This document shows, piece after piece, positions 9,043 through 17,601 of a stretch of DNA of 64,000 nt. The notes under the pieces are model-generated. The model worked only from the letters and a program-made list of their open reading frames with translations. It did no database searches and was not told the origin of the DNA. Numbering within the stretch: the stretch's first letter is position 1; each line of letters opens with the position of its first letter. Both the position numbers and the translations under genes were made by a program. Source of the stretch: Nostoc sp. CHAB 5824 (GTDB taxonomy: Bacteria; Cyanobacteriota; Cyanobacteriia; Cyanobacteriales; Nostocaceae); contig NZ_JAIVFT010000013.1 in NCBI RefSeq assembly GCF_020829665.1, positions 62,001 through 126,000 of the forward strand, in the 5' to 3' direction.

Positions 9043-9250
9043 ATATATACAAATTTTAATCAAAATTCAAATAAAATAAAGGCAGATGTTGTTGGGTCAA
9101 TGCCAATGGTGTTCTCACAAGGTCTGCTTTTTCTGATTTTTTAAGTATTAAGTTACTAAAATCACCCTTTTGGTGCAATAGTAAACAGCAGAAACTAGTT
9201 AAAATTATTGCAGCAGTTCCTTCCTTTGAAGAGCAGTTAGTTAAGGCTAA

Positions 9251-10507
9251 ATGGCGGCTCGAATTAAAATGACTTCATTACTTCCCAGAAACCTCAGCGT
9301 TGTTATCCGACCAGTCCAATACCGGGATCTGGACGGGATTGAGCGCATAACTCAAGAGTCATTCGCAGCCCTTACTCCCAAGGGAACAGGTTTTGCCATC
9401 AGCCAGATGCAAAGGCTGCGTCGCTGGTATGGATTACTCAAATTTTTGAGTTGGTTTCCTAACCCGCTACAGTATCGCCTCTGTGCCTACATAGCAGAGC
9501 AAGGGCGTATACTTTTAGGGATGATTCAAGTGTCACCGTTTAACCGGACACGCAGCACTTGGCGGATTGATCAAGTGCTATTGGAGCGTGGTGTCGATAA
9601 ACAAGGAATTGGTTCGCAACTTTTGCGTCACTGCTTTGAATCGATTCTGGAAGCTCGCACTTGGCTACTGGAAGTTAATATCAACGATATAGAGGCGCTA
9701 GCACTATATCGACAAAATGGATTTCAGCGTCTAGCAGAAATGACATACTGGGAAATTGGGACAGAATTACTGGCTGAATTGGCACAAGCCGAGCCAGACT
9801 TACCCAATCTCTTGCCAGTAAGTAATGCTGATGCCCAGTTGCTATATCAACTAGATACGGCATCTATGCCACCTTTGGTGCGTCAGGTTTTTGACCGTAA
9901 CACCCGCGACTTTAAAACCAGTTTGTTCGGCGCTTTAACTGATGCAGTCATGCAATGGGTAAGCAAAACAGAAGTAGTGAGTGGTTACGTATTTGAACCG
10001 CAACGCAAAGCTGCAATCGGCTATTTTCAGGTGCAACTTGACCGTAAAGGCGAAGTTCCCCACGTTGCAACGCTGACGGTTCATCCTGCTTACACCTGGC
10101 TGTATCCAGAATTATTATCTCAGCTAGCTCGTATTGCCCAAGATTTTCCCCAGCAAGGGTTACAACTCGCTTCCTCAGACTATCAGGCAGAGCGAGAAGA
10201 GTATTTGGAACGAATTGGGGCAAAACGCATAGAACATACATTAGTTATGTCTCGCTCTGTGTGGCACAAACTACGGGAGTCTAAATTTGTCTCCTTAGAA
10301 GGAATTCAGTGGACTGATATGCTGCAAGGTTTACAACCGGCACGTAAACCTATACCAGGTGGGATGTCATGGATACAACCAGGACAACTGCCATCGTCAG
10401 ATAAACCACTGCCAAGCAAGTCGGAACCGATTAACTTTTCGGTAAAAAATCCTAGCATGGAAGCATCACCAATTGCTGAATCAGCAGATGCACAGCAGGA
10501 GAATTAG
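9251..10507 (+). CDS. GNAT-family N-acetyltransferase
   Basis: 418 residues. The N-terminal ~180 residues show a GNAT fold: VVIRPVQYRDLDGIERIT, the acetyl-CoA loop around DKQGIGSQLLRHCFE, and EALALYRQNGFQRLAEM. The second half (~190-350, VSGYVFEPQRKAAIGYFQVQ and VPHVATLTVHPAY) looks like a second, degenerate GNAT unit. A Pro/Ser-rich tail (~360-418) is probably disordered. An internal ATG at 9269 is an alternative start. ruvX follows with a 1-nt gap, so the two are co-transcribed. Substrate unknown. Confidence 0.8.
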   Translation: MAARIKMTSLLPRNLSVVIRPVQYRDLDGIERITQESFAALTPKGTGFAISQMQRLRRWYGLLKFLSWFPNPLQYRLCAYIAEQGRILLGMIQVSPFNRTRSTWRIDQVLLERGVDKQGIGSQLLRHCFESILEARTWLLEVNINDIEALALYRQNGFQRLAEMTYWEIGTELLAELAQAEPDLPNLLPVSNADAQLLYQLDTASMPPLVRQVFDRNTRDFKTSLFGALTDAVMQWVSKTEVVSGYVFEPQRKAAIGYFQVQLDRKGEVPHVATLTVHPAYTWLYPELLSQLARIAQDFPQQGLQLASSDYQAEREEYLERIGAKRIEHTLVMSRSVWHKLRESKFVSLEGIQWTDMLQGLQPARKPIPGGMSWIQPGQLPSSDKPLPSKSEPINFSVKNPSMEASPIAESADAQQEN

Positions 10508-10508
10508 C

Positions 10509-10985
10509 GTGATACCCCAGGAGCAACAAAAACCGTTTATTTCAGCATTGGGACTAGATTTCGGTCGCAAGCGGATTGGTGTGGCTGGGTGCGATCGCAC
10601 GGGTTTAATTGCCACGGGGATCACCACAATTGACCGTACATCTTTTGAGCAGGATGTCGAGCAAATCCGGCAAATAGTTAATGAACGCGAGGTGCAAATC
10701 CTGGTGATGGGCTTACCTTATTCAATGGATGGCTCACTAGGATTTCAGGCGCGTCAAGTTCAGAAATTTACTACAAAACTTGCTAAAGCACTAAAACTGC
10801 CTGTGGAATATGTGGATGAGCGATTAACTTCATTTCAAGCAGAGCAATTGCTAATAGCTGAGAACCGCTCCCCGTCACGCCATAAAGGTTTGATTGACCG
10901 CAAGGCAGCCGCTTTGATTTTACAACAATGGTTGGATGTTAAGCGTGCCAACTCTCGCACTTCAGTTGCGGCTATTGAATATTGA
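10509..10985 (+). CDS. ruvX: YqgF/RuvX family, putative pre-16S rRNA nuclease / Holliday junction resolvase
   Basis: 158 residues from GTG 10509; AGGAG at 10497-10501 supports this start over the in-frame ATG at 10488 inside the upstream gene. The RNase H-like fold shows GLDFGRKRIGVAG with the first catalytic Asp, VMGLPYSMDGS, then VEYVDERLTSFQAEQLL and a late Asp in HKGLIDRKAAALIL. In the family this enzyme is tied to 16S rRNA 5'-end processing. The start lies 1 nt after the GNAT stop, indicating translational coupling. Confidence 0.9.
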   Translation: MIPQEQQKPFISALGLDFGRKRIGVAGCDRTGLIATGITTIDRTSFEQDVEQIRQIVNEREVQILVMGLPYSMDGSLGFQARQVQKFTTKLAKALKLPVEYVDERLTSFQAEQLLIAENRSPSRHKGLIDRKAAALILQQWLDVKRANSRTSVAAIEY

Positions 10986-11126
10986 TACCTTTTAACATGA
11001 TATTCTGAAAACGATTAGCCAGCAGTTGTATCTATGTTTAAAGCTATTTGGTTGACATAATATGTCATTAAATAGTTAAGCGATTTCCAAACTTGCTGGT
11101 ATTTATTAAATTTCTACATTTCGGCT

Positions 11127-11699
11127 ATGTTTTCCTCTCCATTTCCTGAAGAAAATGATAACGCTCATGCGGGTTCCATCACTTTAACCGATGACAAAGG
11201 GCGATCGCTCGAATGTTACATAGAGCATTCCCTCGAAGTAGATGAACAAGAATACGTTTTACTTCTTCCTGTTGACTCACCTGTAGAAATTTTTTCTTGG
11301 GAAGGTGACGGTGAGGAAGAAGAAGCGGTTCTGGTAGAAGACGACACCATCATTGAGCAAATTTTTGCGACTGCCCAAGCTGTACTATCTGAGCAGAACT
11401 TGATATTGAAGAACACAGCCTATGCTCTGACTGTTGCAGGTGATTTACCGCCCGTTGAAGAATCAGAACTATTCACCTTAGAAATCGAAGATGAAGAGGC
11501 AGATTTAGATCCGGAGCAATTACAGCTACTTGCTAGCTTCTATGATGAAGATCAGGAGTATGCAATTTATACACCTCTGGACCCCCTGTTGTTTTTTGCA
11601 CGGATAGCTAAAACAGGTGAACCTGAATTACTCTCTCCAGAGGAGTTTCGCAAAGTGCAGCCTCTGTTAGAGGAACATCTTTTTAATGAAGTGGAATAA
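11127..11699 (+). CDS. DUF3727 family protein
   Basis: 190 residues, strongly acidic. The N-terminal part (~15-85, ITLTDDKGRSLECYIEHSLE, EYVLLLPVDSPVEIF) resembles the DUF1292-like unit, and the C-terminal part (~140-188, YAIYTPLDPLLFFARI) the DUF3727 domain found in cyanobacteria and plastids. Function unknown. Its place after ruvX fits my recollection of cyanobacterial gene order, but I cannot verify that here. Confidence 0.7.
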   Translation: MFSSPFPEENDNAHAGSITLTDDKGRSLECYIEHSLEVDEQEYVLLLPVDSPVEIFSWEGDGEEEEAVLVEDDTIIEQIFATAQAVLSEQNLILKNTAYALTVAGDLPPVEESELFTLEIEDEEADLDPEQLQLLASFYDEDQEYAIYTPLDPLLFFARIAKTGEPELLSPEEFRKVQPLLEEHLFNEVE

Positions 11700-11703
11700 G
11701 ATT

Positions 11704-11740
11704 AAAAATTCAAAATGTTGCATTTTCATTTTGAATTTTT
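11704..11740 (+). terminator. Likely terminator hairpin
   Basis: AAAAATTCAAAATG (11704-11717) pairs perfectly with CATTTTGAATTTTT (11727-11740) across a 9-nt loop, and the right arm runs into a T tract, 4 nt after the DUF3727 gene stop. The stem is AT rich, so folding strength is modest. Confidence 0.6.
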
Positions 11741-11928
11741 TAATTGAAAACTTTCATTGTAATCAAAATCTAACTAAACCTTTTACCATATCCCATTCAA
11801 TGTGGAAGCGATGAAACATTAACACTAAATTGGGGTAATTAGTATTGTTTAAGATTCTGAAAAAAGCATTTTGTTAGGGATTTTTAATTCCATTATCTAG
11901 AATCAAAAATTGGTATGAGGTGCTGAAA

Positions 11929-12555
11929 ATGGCTTATAGCGACTTTACATTAAGTAAATTTAAAAAGTCATTCAGCATCTGCATTGATGAAGAAACTGAT
12001 TTATTTGCCGACATAGAACCTTTAAAGCCAAGCGATCAACTCACAAATTCCTTAGAAGAAACGACAGAACTGGCTTTAGCAATTAATACTGAAAAAGCTC
12101 GTTCAGAAATGATTATCACTCCGATCTTATTAGAAGTAAGACGTAGGGCTAATTATGCGATTAGTTTATTTTCAGGAACAGATTTTAATGTAGATGTAGA
12201 AAAAGGTCTGAATGGGTATTGTGACTTTATCATTAGTCGTGCTAAAGAGCAATTAACAATTAATGTGCCTGTGGTGGTTATTATTGAAGCGAAAAATGAA
12301 AATATTAAAGGTGGATTAGGTCAATGTGCGGCGGCAATGTTGGCAGCACAATTGTTTAATCAACAGGAAGGAAATGAAATTAGAAAAATTTATGGCGCGG
12401 TAACAACAGGAGATATTTGGAAGTTTTTAAAGTTAGAAGAAAACTATATATTTATTGATTTGAATAATTATTACATCAAAGAGATAGATAAGATTTTAGG
12501 GATTTTATCTCAAAGTGTTCAGGGAGATATTCCAGGATCGAGTTCGACTAACTAA
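11929..12555 (+). CDS. PD-(D/E)XK nuclease-like hypothetical protein
   Basis: 208 residues from ATG 11929, which has GAGG 8 nt upstream; GTG 11920 is an alternative. Residues ~75-110 (GYCDFIIS ... VVVIIEAKNENIKGGLGQ) carry the D...ExK pattern of PD-(D/E)XK nucleases, with a following helix (AAAMLAAQLF). Similar cyanobacterial proteins are annotated as hypothetical or type I restriction-like. No partner methylase or helicase gene is adjacent. DNA cleavage is inferred from the motif only. Confidence 0.6.
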   Translation: MAYSDFTLSKFKKSFSICIDEETDLFADIEPLKPSDQLTNSLEETTELALAINTEKARSEMIITPILLEVRRRANYAISLFSGTDFNVDVEKGLNGYCDFIISRAKEQLTINVPVVVIIEAKNENIKGGLGQCAAAMLAAQLFNQQEGNEIRKIYGAVTTGDIWKFLKLEENYIFIDLNNYYIKEIDKILGILSQSVQGDIPGSSSTN

Positions 12556-12609
12556 ACTATATTGAGTTATGCTCATTTGTCTAGAGCTACTTAAATTTGA
12601 CTGTTAACT

Positions 12610-13149
12610 ATGACCTGGAACAATCTTTTACAGCCTGACTTGATTTTAGAAGGTTCAGTGTTGAACTTAACACCAGATATTATCCAAAAATACGGGCTTA
12701 AAGGGCTGGTATTGGATGTGGATGAAACCTTAGTACCCTTTAGAGTAGGGCTGGCTTCCCCAGAACTGCAACATTGGGTGGAGCAAATTCGCACCTGTAC
12801 AGCATTGTGCTTGGTGAGTAACAACCTCAGTGAAGTACGAATTGGTGGAATTGCGCGATCGCTCAATCTACCTTACTATTTGGGTGCAGCCAAACCCTCC
12901 CGACGCAAAATTAGGGCAGCACTTAGGGGAATGGATCTACCAGTTCATCAAGTAGGGATGGTAGGCGATCGCTTATTTACCGATGTTTTAGCAGGTAATC
13001 GCCTGGGGATGTTTACCATTTTAGTCGAACCGATTGTTCATGCCGACGTCGCGCTCCGCTCTCATCCCATCCGCAACTTTGAAGTTTGGATCTCTGAAAT
13101 TCTGGGAGCCTCTATTACCCCCAAGAAAACTAAAATTCATAAAAGTTGA
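12610..13149 (+). CDS. YqeG family HAD IIIA-type phosphatase
   Basis: 179 residues with HAD motifs: motif I LVLDVDETLVPF (DxDxT), motif II LVSNN, the lysine region AAKPSRRKI, and motif IV GDRLFTDVLAGN. It is similar to the bacterial YqeG family and to plant PGP1-type phosphatidylglycerophosphate phosphatases, so it may dephosphorylate phosphatidylglycerophosphate in phosphatidylglycerol synthesis. The substrate is family-level inference. A GCCGACGTCGCGCTCCGCTC stretch near 13040 looks like an interspersed repeat absorbed into the coding frame. Confidence 0.85.
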   Translation: MTWNNLLQPDLILEGSVLNLTPDIIQKYGLKGLVLDVDETLVPFRVGLASPELQHWVEQIRTCTALCLVSNNLSEVRIGGIARSLNLPYYLGAAKPSRRKIRAALRGMDLPVHQVGMVGDRLFTDVLAGNRLGMFTILVEPIVHADVALRSHPIRNFEVWISEILGASITPKKTKIHKS

Positions 13150-13284
13150 TAAATCGTCAGGAAAGTAAATCTAAAGAAATGGTTAAGGAATCTTACTGGA
13201 ATCCCAAAATCGGGGATCATAAGTATTAATAACATGGAGTCAGCCAAAAAAAGACTCTACAGCATACAAAATAAATATAAACTC

Positions 13285-13330
13285 GTAAAGCGTCAGCCTT
13301 CACTATAGAGGGATTGGCGCTTTACAATTT
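13285..13330 (+). terminator. Hairpin downstream of yqeG-like gene
   Basis: GTAAAGCG (13285-13292) pairs with CGCTTTAC (13318-13325), with further partial pairing inside, followed by an AATTTCTTT run. It could be a terminator or a small interspersed palindrome. Confidence 0.45.
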
Positions 13331-13385
13331 CTTTAGTCCTTTGTCATTAGATATTAGTCCTTTGTTGTTTGCCTTTTTGCCTGCC

Positions 13386-13441
13386 AATGACCAATGACTA
13401 ATGACCAATGACTAATGACCAATGACTAATGACCAATGACT
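13386..13441. repeat. AATGACC/AATGACT heptad array (8 units) ending at the proB start codon
   Basis: Eight perfect 7-nt units alternate AATGACC and AATGACT. The ATG of the last unit is the start codon of proB (13436). Each earlier ATG opens a mini-frame of 4-5 codons that ends at a TAA or TGA within the array. Confidence 0.9.
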
Positions 13442-14545
13442 AAAACAATTGTTGTCAAAATCGGCACTTCTAGCCTAACTCAACCAGAAACGGGACAATT
13501 AGCACTTTCTACAATCGCAACCTTAGCAGAAACACTCTGCCATTTAAGACGCCAAGGACATCGAGTGATTTTGGTTTCTTCTGGGGCTGTAGGTGTGGGT
13601 TGTGCGCGGTTGGGCTTAACTGAACGTCCCAAGGCGATCGCACTAAAACAAGCTGTAGCAGCAGTTGGGCAAGGTAGGCTAATCCGTGTATACGATGATT
13701 TATTTACTACCTTGCAACAGCCGATCGCTCAAGTCTTACTGACTCGTAGCGATTTGGTACAGCGTAGCCGCTATCTCAACGCTTACAACACTTTTCAGGA
13801 ACTATTGGGACTGGGAGTGATACCTATAGTCAATGAAAATGATACCGTAGCAATAGACGAACTAAAATTTGGTGATAATGACACCCTTTCGGCATTGGTT
13901 GCCAGCCTAGTAGAAGCAGATTGGCTATTTTTGCTCACCGATGTCGATAGGCTGTACTCAGCCGATCCACGTTCCGTACCAGATGCGCGACCGATCGCTT
14001 TAGTAAGTAGTATTAAGGAATTGGCTCAATTACAGATACAAACAGGTTCCCAAGGTTCTCGGTGGGGTACTGGGGGTATGGTGACAAAAATTTCGGCTGC
14101 AAGGATAGCCATTGCGGCTGGAGTCCGTACTGTAATTACCCAAGGGCGATTTCCCCGGAATATAGAAAAAATTATCCAAGGTGAACTTATTGGGACGCAT
14201 TTTGAACCGCAACCTGAACCAACTTCGGCGCGTAAACGTTGGATAGCTTACGGACTTGTACCTGCGGGTAAATTGTATTTAGATGAAGGTGCGATCGCGG
14301 CAATTTCTCTAGCAGGAAAATCATTATTAGCAGCTGGAATTAAGCTAGTAGAAGGAGAATTTGGCACACAGGACGCAGTGCAATTGTGTGACACCAACGG
14401 GAACGAAATTGCCAGAGGACTAGTGAATTACAACAGCAATGAATTACAAAAGATTCGCGGCTGTCATTCGCGGGAAATTTCTACAATTTTAGGCTATGCG
14501 GGTGTGGAAACCGTAATTCACCGGGATAATTTGGTTTTGATTTAA
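13436..14545 (+). CDS. proB: Glutamate 5-kinase
   Basis: 369 residues, full length. The amino-acid kinase domain (~1-255) has VVKIGTSSLT, LVSSGAVGVG, PIVNENDTVA, FGDNDTLSALVASLVEADW and LLTDVDRLY. The C-terminal PUA domain (~270-365) has KRWIAYGLVPAGKLYLDEGA and ARGLVNYNS. It phosphorylates glutamate in the first step of proline synthesis. The start is set by alignment to the family (TKTIVVKIGTS). There is no Shine-Dalgarno sequence; the 5' leader is an array of heptads with repeated ATGs, so initiation may be unusual. Confidence 0.95.
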   Translation: MTKTIVVKIGTSSLTQPETGQLALSTIATLAETLCHLRRQGHRVILVSSGAVGVGCARLGLTERPKAIALKQAVAAVGQGRLIRVYDDLFTTLQQPIAQVLLTRSDLVQRSRYLNAYNTFQELLGLGVIPIVNENDTVAIDELKFGDNDTLSALVASLVEADWLFLLTDVDRLYSADPRSVPDARPIALVSSIKELAQLQIQTGSQGSRWGTGGMVTKISAARIAIAAGVRTVITQGRFPRNIEKIIQGELIGTHFEPQPEPTSARKRWIAYGLVPAGKLYLDEGAIAAISLAGKSLLAAGIKLVEGEFGTQDAVQLCDTNGNEIARGLVNYNSNELQKIRGCHSREISTILGYAGVETVIHRDNLVLI

Positions 14546-14597
14546 GATGGAAATGAGATAAATTTCGTGAGTACTAACTGCGGGAGTAAAAAATATT

Positions 14598-15185
14598 ATG
14601 ACTCAAACGTTAGAAAATGCTGTGAACTTACCAGAAGAACAACGCTTCTTCAGACGTGGATTAAGTTGGGAACAATTCAAAGCGATTCAAGCCAGTTTTG
14701 AAAATGTGCCAGGGGTGCGGCTGTTTTATTGTGATGGAGTCTTAGAAATTGTGACTATTGGTAAACCTCATGAGGTGATTAAGTGTTTAATTGCTGGACT
14801 ATTGATTACTTATTTTGAAGCCAAAGACATTGAATTTTTTCCCAGTGGGAGTTTTAGCCAGATTATTCCTGAGATAGTAGAATATCAAGCAGATTTATCT
14901 TATTGCTTTGGAACGAACAAACCTGTACCAGATTTGTGCATTGAAGTAGTGATTACTAGCGGTAGTCCCATAAAGTTACAGAAGTACAAATTAATGGCAG
15001 TCCCGGAAGTTTGGTTTTGGGAAGATGGCACGATTGAAGTTTACTGCTTACGAGAGCAAGAATATGAGAAAGTTGTTACAAGTGAGCTATTACCAGAATT
15101 AGATTTATCCCTGCTCAATCGTTGTATTTTGTTGTCATCTCCCTTGGAAGCGATTAGAGAGTTTCGCCAGGGGATTCAGCAGTAA
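14598..15185 (+). CDS. Uma2 family putative restriction endonuclease-like protein
   Basis: 195 residues matching the Uma2/DUF820 family that is expanded in cyanobacteria: FRRGLSWEQFKAI, VRLFYCDGVLEIVTIGKPHE, then PDLCIEVVITSG and IKLQKYKLMAVPEVWFWEDG, a PD-(D/E)XK-like core. Function in vivo is unknown; nuclease activity is a family prediction. The nearest downstream frame looks like a small antitoxin-type protein, but the two need not be a pair. Confidence 0.8.
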   Translation: MTQTLENAVNLPEEQRFFRRGLSWEQFKAIQASFENVPGVRLFYCDGVLEIVTIGKPHEVIKCLIAGLLITYFEAKDIEFFPSGSFSQIIPEIVEYQADLSYCFGTNKPVPDLCIEVVITSGSPIKLQKYKLMAVPEVWFWEDGTIEVYCLREQEYEKVVTSELLPELDLSLLNRCILLSSPLEAIREFRQGIQQ

Positions 15186-15287
15186 TAGTAGGTTTAAATA
15201 AAAGAAAATATTTGAATATCGCTAAAAATCTTAATGTTGACTGTGAGACTCATAATTAAAAAAAACAACAATTAAATCTGGTGAAAA

Positions 15288-15524
15288 ATGACTAACTAAA
15301 AACTAACGTTAGAAATTCCAGAATCCCTGTTTGAGCAATTGCATCATCTTGCTGAGTTAACTAGTCAATCTATAGAATCGTTAGCATTGCAAAGCATTAC
15401 GAGCAATGTACCTTACTTAACTAAAAAAGTACATAACCTTGATGAACTACTGTCACGAGTAACACCCGATAATTTACATAGTGAAATTGGCAGTGGAAAG
15501 CCTGTAGGTTATGAAATATTCTGA
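15288..15524 (+). pseudogene. Small antitoxin-like protein with an early stop
   Basis: Reading from ATG 15288 gives MTN, then TAA (15297), then KLTLEIPESLFEQLHHLAEL and onward to the stop at 15524 in the same frame. LTLEIPESLFEQL is typical of short cyanobacterial proteins encoded next to PIN toxins. The early TAA leaves the rest without a good start; TTG 15339 could begin a 61-residue form. No toxin gene follows. Either a nonsense mutant or an undetected alternative start. Confidence 0.45.
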
Positions 15525-15560
15525 ATCTGAATTATACATACTCTGATTCATGCAATAAGT

Positions 15561-16202
15561 CTAATGGTATGACAACAAAGAAGGTAGTTGGTACATAGAG
15601 TAAAAGACACGCGCTCCAGATGCCTCAAGTAGAGCAGCCTCACTTTGCTCGCTGTAACCTAAAACTCTCATACCAGCAGCAACACCTGCACATACACCCA
15701 AAACGCTATCTTCTACAACCGTACAGGATGCAGGTTGAACTCCCATATTTTTAGCCGCATATAAGAATAAGTCAGGTGCTGGCTTCCAGCTTCCAATTTT
15801 ATATGAGCTAAAAATACGTCCTTCAAATCGAGGCAGTAGGTTAGTTACACGCAAAGCTAACTTAATTTTTTCCGGTGGCCCACTGGAAGCAACGCAAATA
15901 GGTAGATTAATCTTGTCTAAAGCTGCTTCTATTCCTTCTACAGGACGTAGTTCACGCTCAAATGCCTCAGCAGTACGGGTACGAAGCTGAGTTACAAAAT
16001 CTTGCGGCATCTTTTTTCCAAGTTTTTGGTCAATAACAGCAACACAATCAGCCATTTTGCAACCCTTAAATAACAAAATAGCTTCTTCAAGTTTCATTGC
16101 AAGTCCAAACTCAGCGACAAGTTCCACAAGAACGAGATTGCCTAATCTCTCGCTGTCTACTAACACTCCATCACAATCAAAAATAACTAACTCTGTTTGC
16201 AT
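15561..16202 (-). CDS. HAD-superfamily hydrolase (beta-phosphoglucomutase/phosphatase-like)
   Basis: 213 residues with subfamily IA motifs: VIFDCDGVLVDSERL (DxD nucleophile), ICVASSGPPEKI, SSYKIGSWKPAPDLFLYA (lysine) and CTVVEDSVLGVCAGVAAG (acidic pair). The cap insertion lies between motifs I and II. Closest families are beta-phosphoglucomutases and sugar-phosphate phosphatases; the substrate cannot be assigned. It starts 16 nt after the end of the ROK kinase gene on the same strand, so the two form an operon, probably in sugar metabolism. Confidence 0.85.
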   Translation of the reverse strand: MQTELVIFDCDGVLVDSERLGNLVLVELVAEFGLAMKLEEAILLFKGCKMADCVAVIDQKLGKKMPQDFVTQLRTRTAEAFERELRPVEGIEAALDKINLPICVASSGPPEKIKLALRVTNLLPRFEGRIFSSYKIGSWKPAPDLFLYAAKNMGVQPASCTVVEDSVLGVCAGVAAGMRVLGYSEQSEAALLEASGARVFYSMYQLPSLLSYH

Positions 16203-16218
16203 TTATACGCTCCACGCC

Positions 16219-17250
16219 TCACTCATTTGCAAATTCGGGATTTGCGAGCAAAGCGATCGCCACAGCCCCCCACAACGGCGTATCATCCCCCAACGTTGCC
16301 GAAACAACTTCAAAATCAACTTCCGGCAAAGCCGTCTCCCGCGCCACTTGACGCACCACCCGCCAAAAATCCTCCCCCGCCTTCGTGACACCGCCTCCCA
16401 ACACAAAGCGTTGCGGATTCATCAAGTTCGCTATATTGCCAATACCTACACCTAATGCCCAAGCAGCTTTATGCAAAACTTCCTTTGCCAAATCATCCCC
16501 AGCAGCCGCAGCTTCAGCTACTAACTGTCCCGTCAACAACGTTAAATCATCCCCCACTAAACCTCTTAAAATCTCTCCATCTCTGAGTCCTCCGCGCCTC
16601 TGCGCTACCTTTCCCTCCGGGACGCTTTGCGAACGGGAAGCCGCTGGCGCGTCTACGTTTTCCAAAATTTCCCTAGCATTTTGCGCCATATAAGGCCCCG
16701 ATGCCAAACGTTCCACACATCCCCGTTTCCCACATAAACAAACTGGCCCAGCAGGATCTATAACCATATGTCCAATTTCGCCAGCCATCCCACCAGCGCC
16801 CCGCCAAGGCTGGCCATTGAGTATCCAACCACCACCTACGCCAGTGCTGACAGTTATATAAAATAGGCTATCGTATCCCTGTCCCGCGCCAAAACGATGT
16901 TCTCCCAAAGCAGCAACATTAGCATCGTTGTCCACACCAACAGGAATGCCAAACTCGTTCTCCAACAAACCTTTGAGGGGAATATTTTCCCATCCAGCCA
17001 CATGATGAGATAGTCTCACCGTCCCCGTGGAAGCGTCTACAGGGCCGCCAAAGCTGACACCGATCGCAGCAGGTTTTGCGTCTTCTAGCAGCGAGTATAT
17101 TAGCGATCGCATAATTTCCAAGTCAGTACTAGCATTTGCATTCGCTGGTGAGAGACGGCGTTCATAACGCAACCACTTTCTAGAACCGACATTTACTGTT
17201 GCTGCCGCCAATTTAGTTCCGCCAAAATCAAGAGCTAAAATTAATGTCAT
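16219..17250 (-). CDS. ROK family sugar kinase (glucokinase-like)
   Basis: 343 residues. Motifs: ALDFGGTKLAAATV (ATP phosphate 1), GVSFGGPVD, GVDNDANVAALGEHRFG with the catalytic Asp, VSTGVGGGWILNG, GEIGHMVIDP, and the ROK zinc site CLCGKRGCVERLASG. The C-terminal nucleotide site is PQRFVLGGGV. It phosphorylates glucose or a related hexose. Residues ~200-228 (VDAPAASRSQSVPEGKVAQR and following) interrupt the family alignment and are encoded by a repeat-like sequence (about 16585-16660), an apparent in-frame insertion that keeps the frame open. Confidence 0.85.
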   Translation of the reverse strand: MTLILALDFGGTKLAAATVNVGSRKWLRYERRLSPANANASTDLEIMRSLIYSLLEDAKPAAIGVSFGGPVDASTGTVRLSHHVAGWENIPLKGLLENEFGIPVGVDNDANVAALGEHRFGAGQGYDSLFYITVSTGVGGGWILNGQPWRGAGGMAGEIGHMVIDPAGPVCLCGKRGCVERLASGPYMAQNAREILENVDAPAASRSQSVPEGKVAQRRGGLRDGEILRGLVGDDLTLLTGQLVAEAAAAGDDLAKEVLHKAAWALGVGIGNIANLMNPQRFVLGGGVTKAGEDFWRVVRQVARETALPEVDFEVVSATLGDDTPLWGAVAIALLANPEFANE

Positions 17251-17361
17251 AATTTTTTATGCCTCTTTTGAATTATTACAATACGTGGTTTCTTTCTCAA
17301 GAAAGATGTTTACAAGCAAAATAAATTCAACACTAAAGAAGACTGTATAATTTAGCAACTC

Positions 17362-17583
17362 ATGACTCCCGATCAACCCAATCCACTCATTGATTTCTCT
17401 CACGCTAAAGAACCTCCTCGTTCTATTGATATCGATAAAGCTCAAGAGGCAGATCCCATTGAACCAGAAGAAGTTAGTGGAGAGAGTAAACTAAACCCCA
17501 CTCCTGATGATTTGAATCACGAAGATGAAGATCCCAGAATCGGGGGTACTCAAATAATTACTGCCAATATTTCAGGTGGTTAA
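17362..17583 (+). CDS. Small acidic hypothetical protein
   Basis: 73 residues, Pro/Glu/Asp rich and probably disordered (for example ADPIEPEEVSGESKLNP), ending IGGTQIITANISGG. No known domain. It is divergent from the ROK gene and convergent with the Mut7-C gene. The Gly-Gly pairs near the C terminus are notable, but there is no processing partner nearby. Confidence 0.4.
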   Translation: MTPDQPNPLIDFSHAKEPPRSIDIDKAQEADPIEPEEVSGESKLNPTPDDLNHEDEDPRIGGTQIITANISGG

Positions 17584-17601
17584 ATAATTGCCATTACTAA
17601 G

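Noticed and set aside
16057..16693. Several open frames antisense to the HAD and ROK genes
   Set aside because: Low-complexity Pro/Thr/Ser products opposite well-supported genes; shadows of codon bias.
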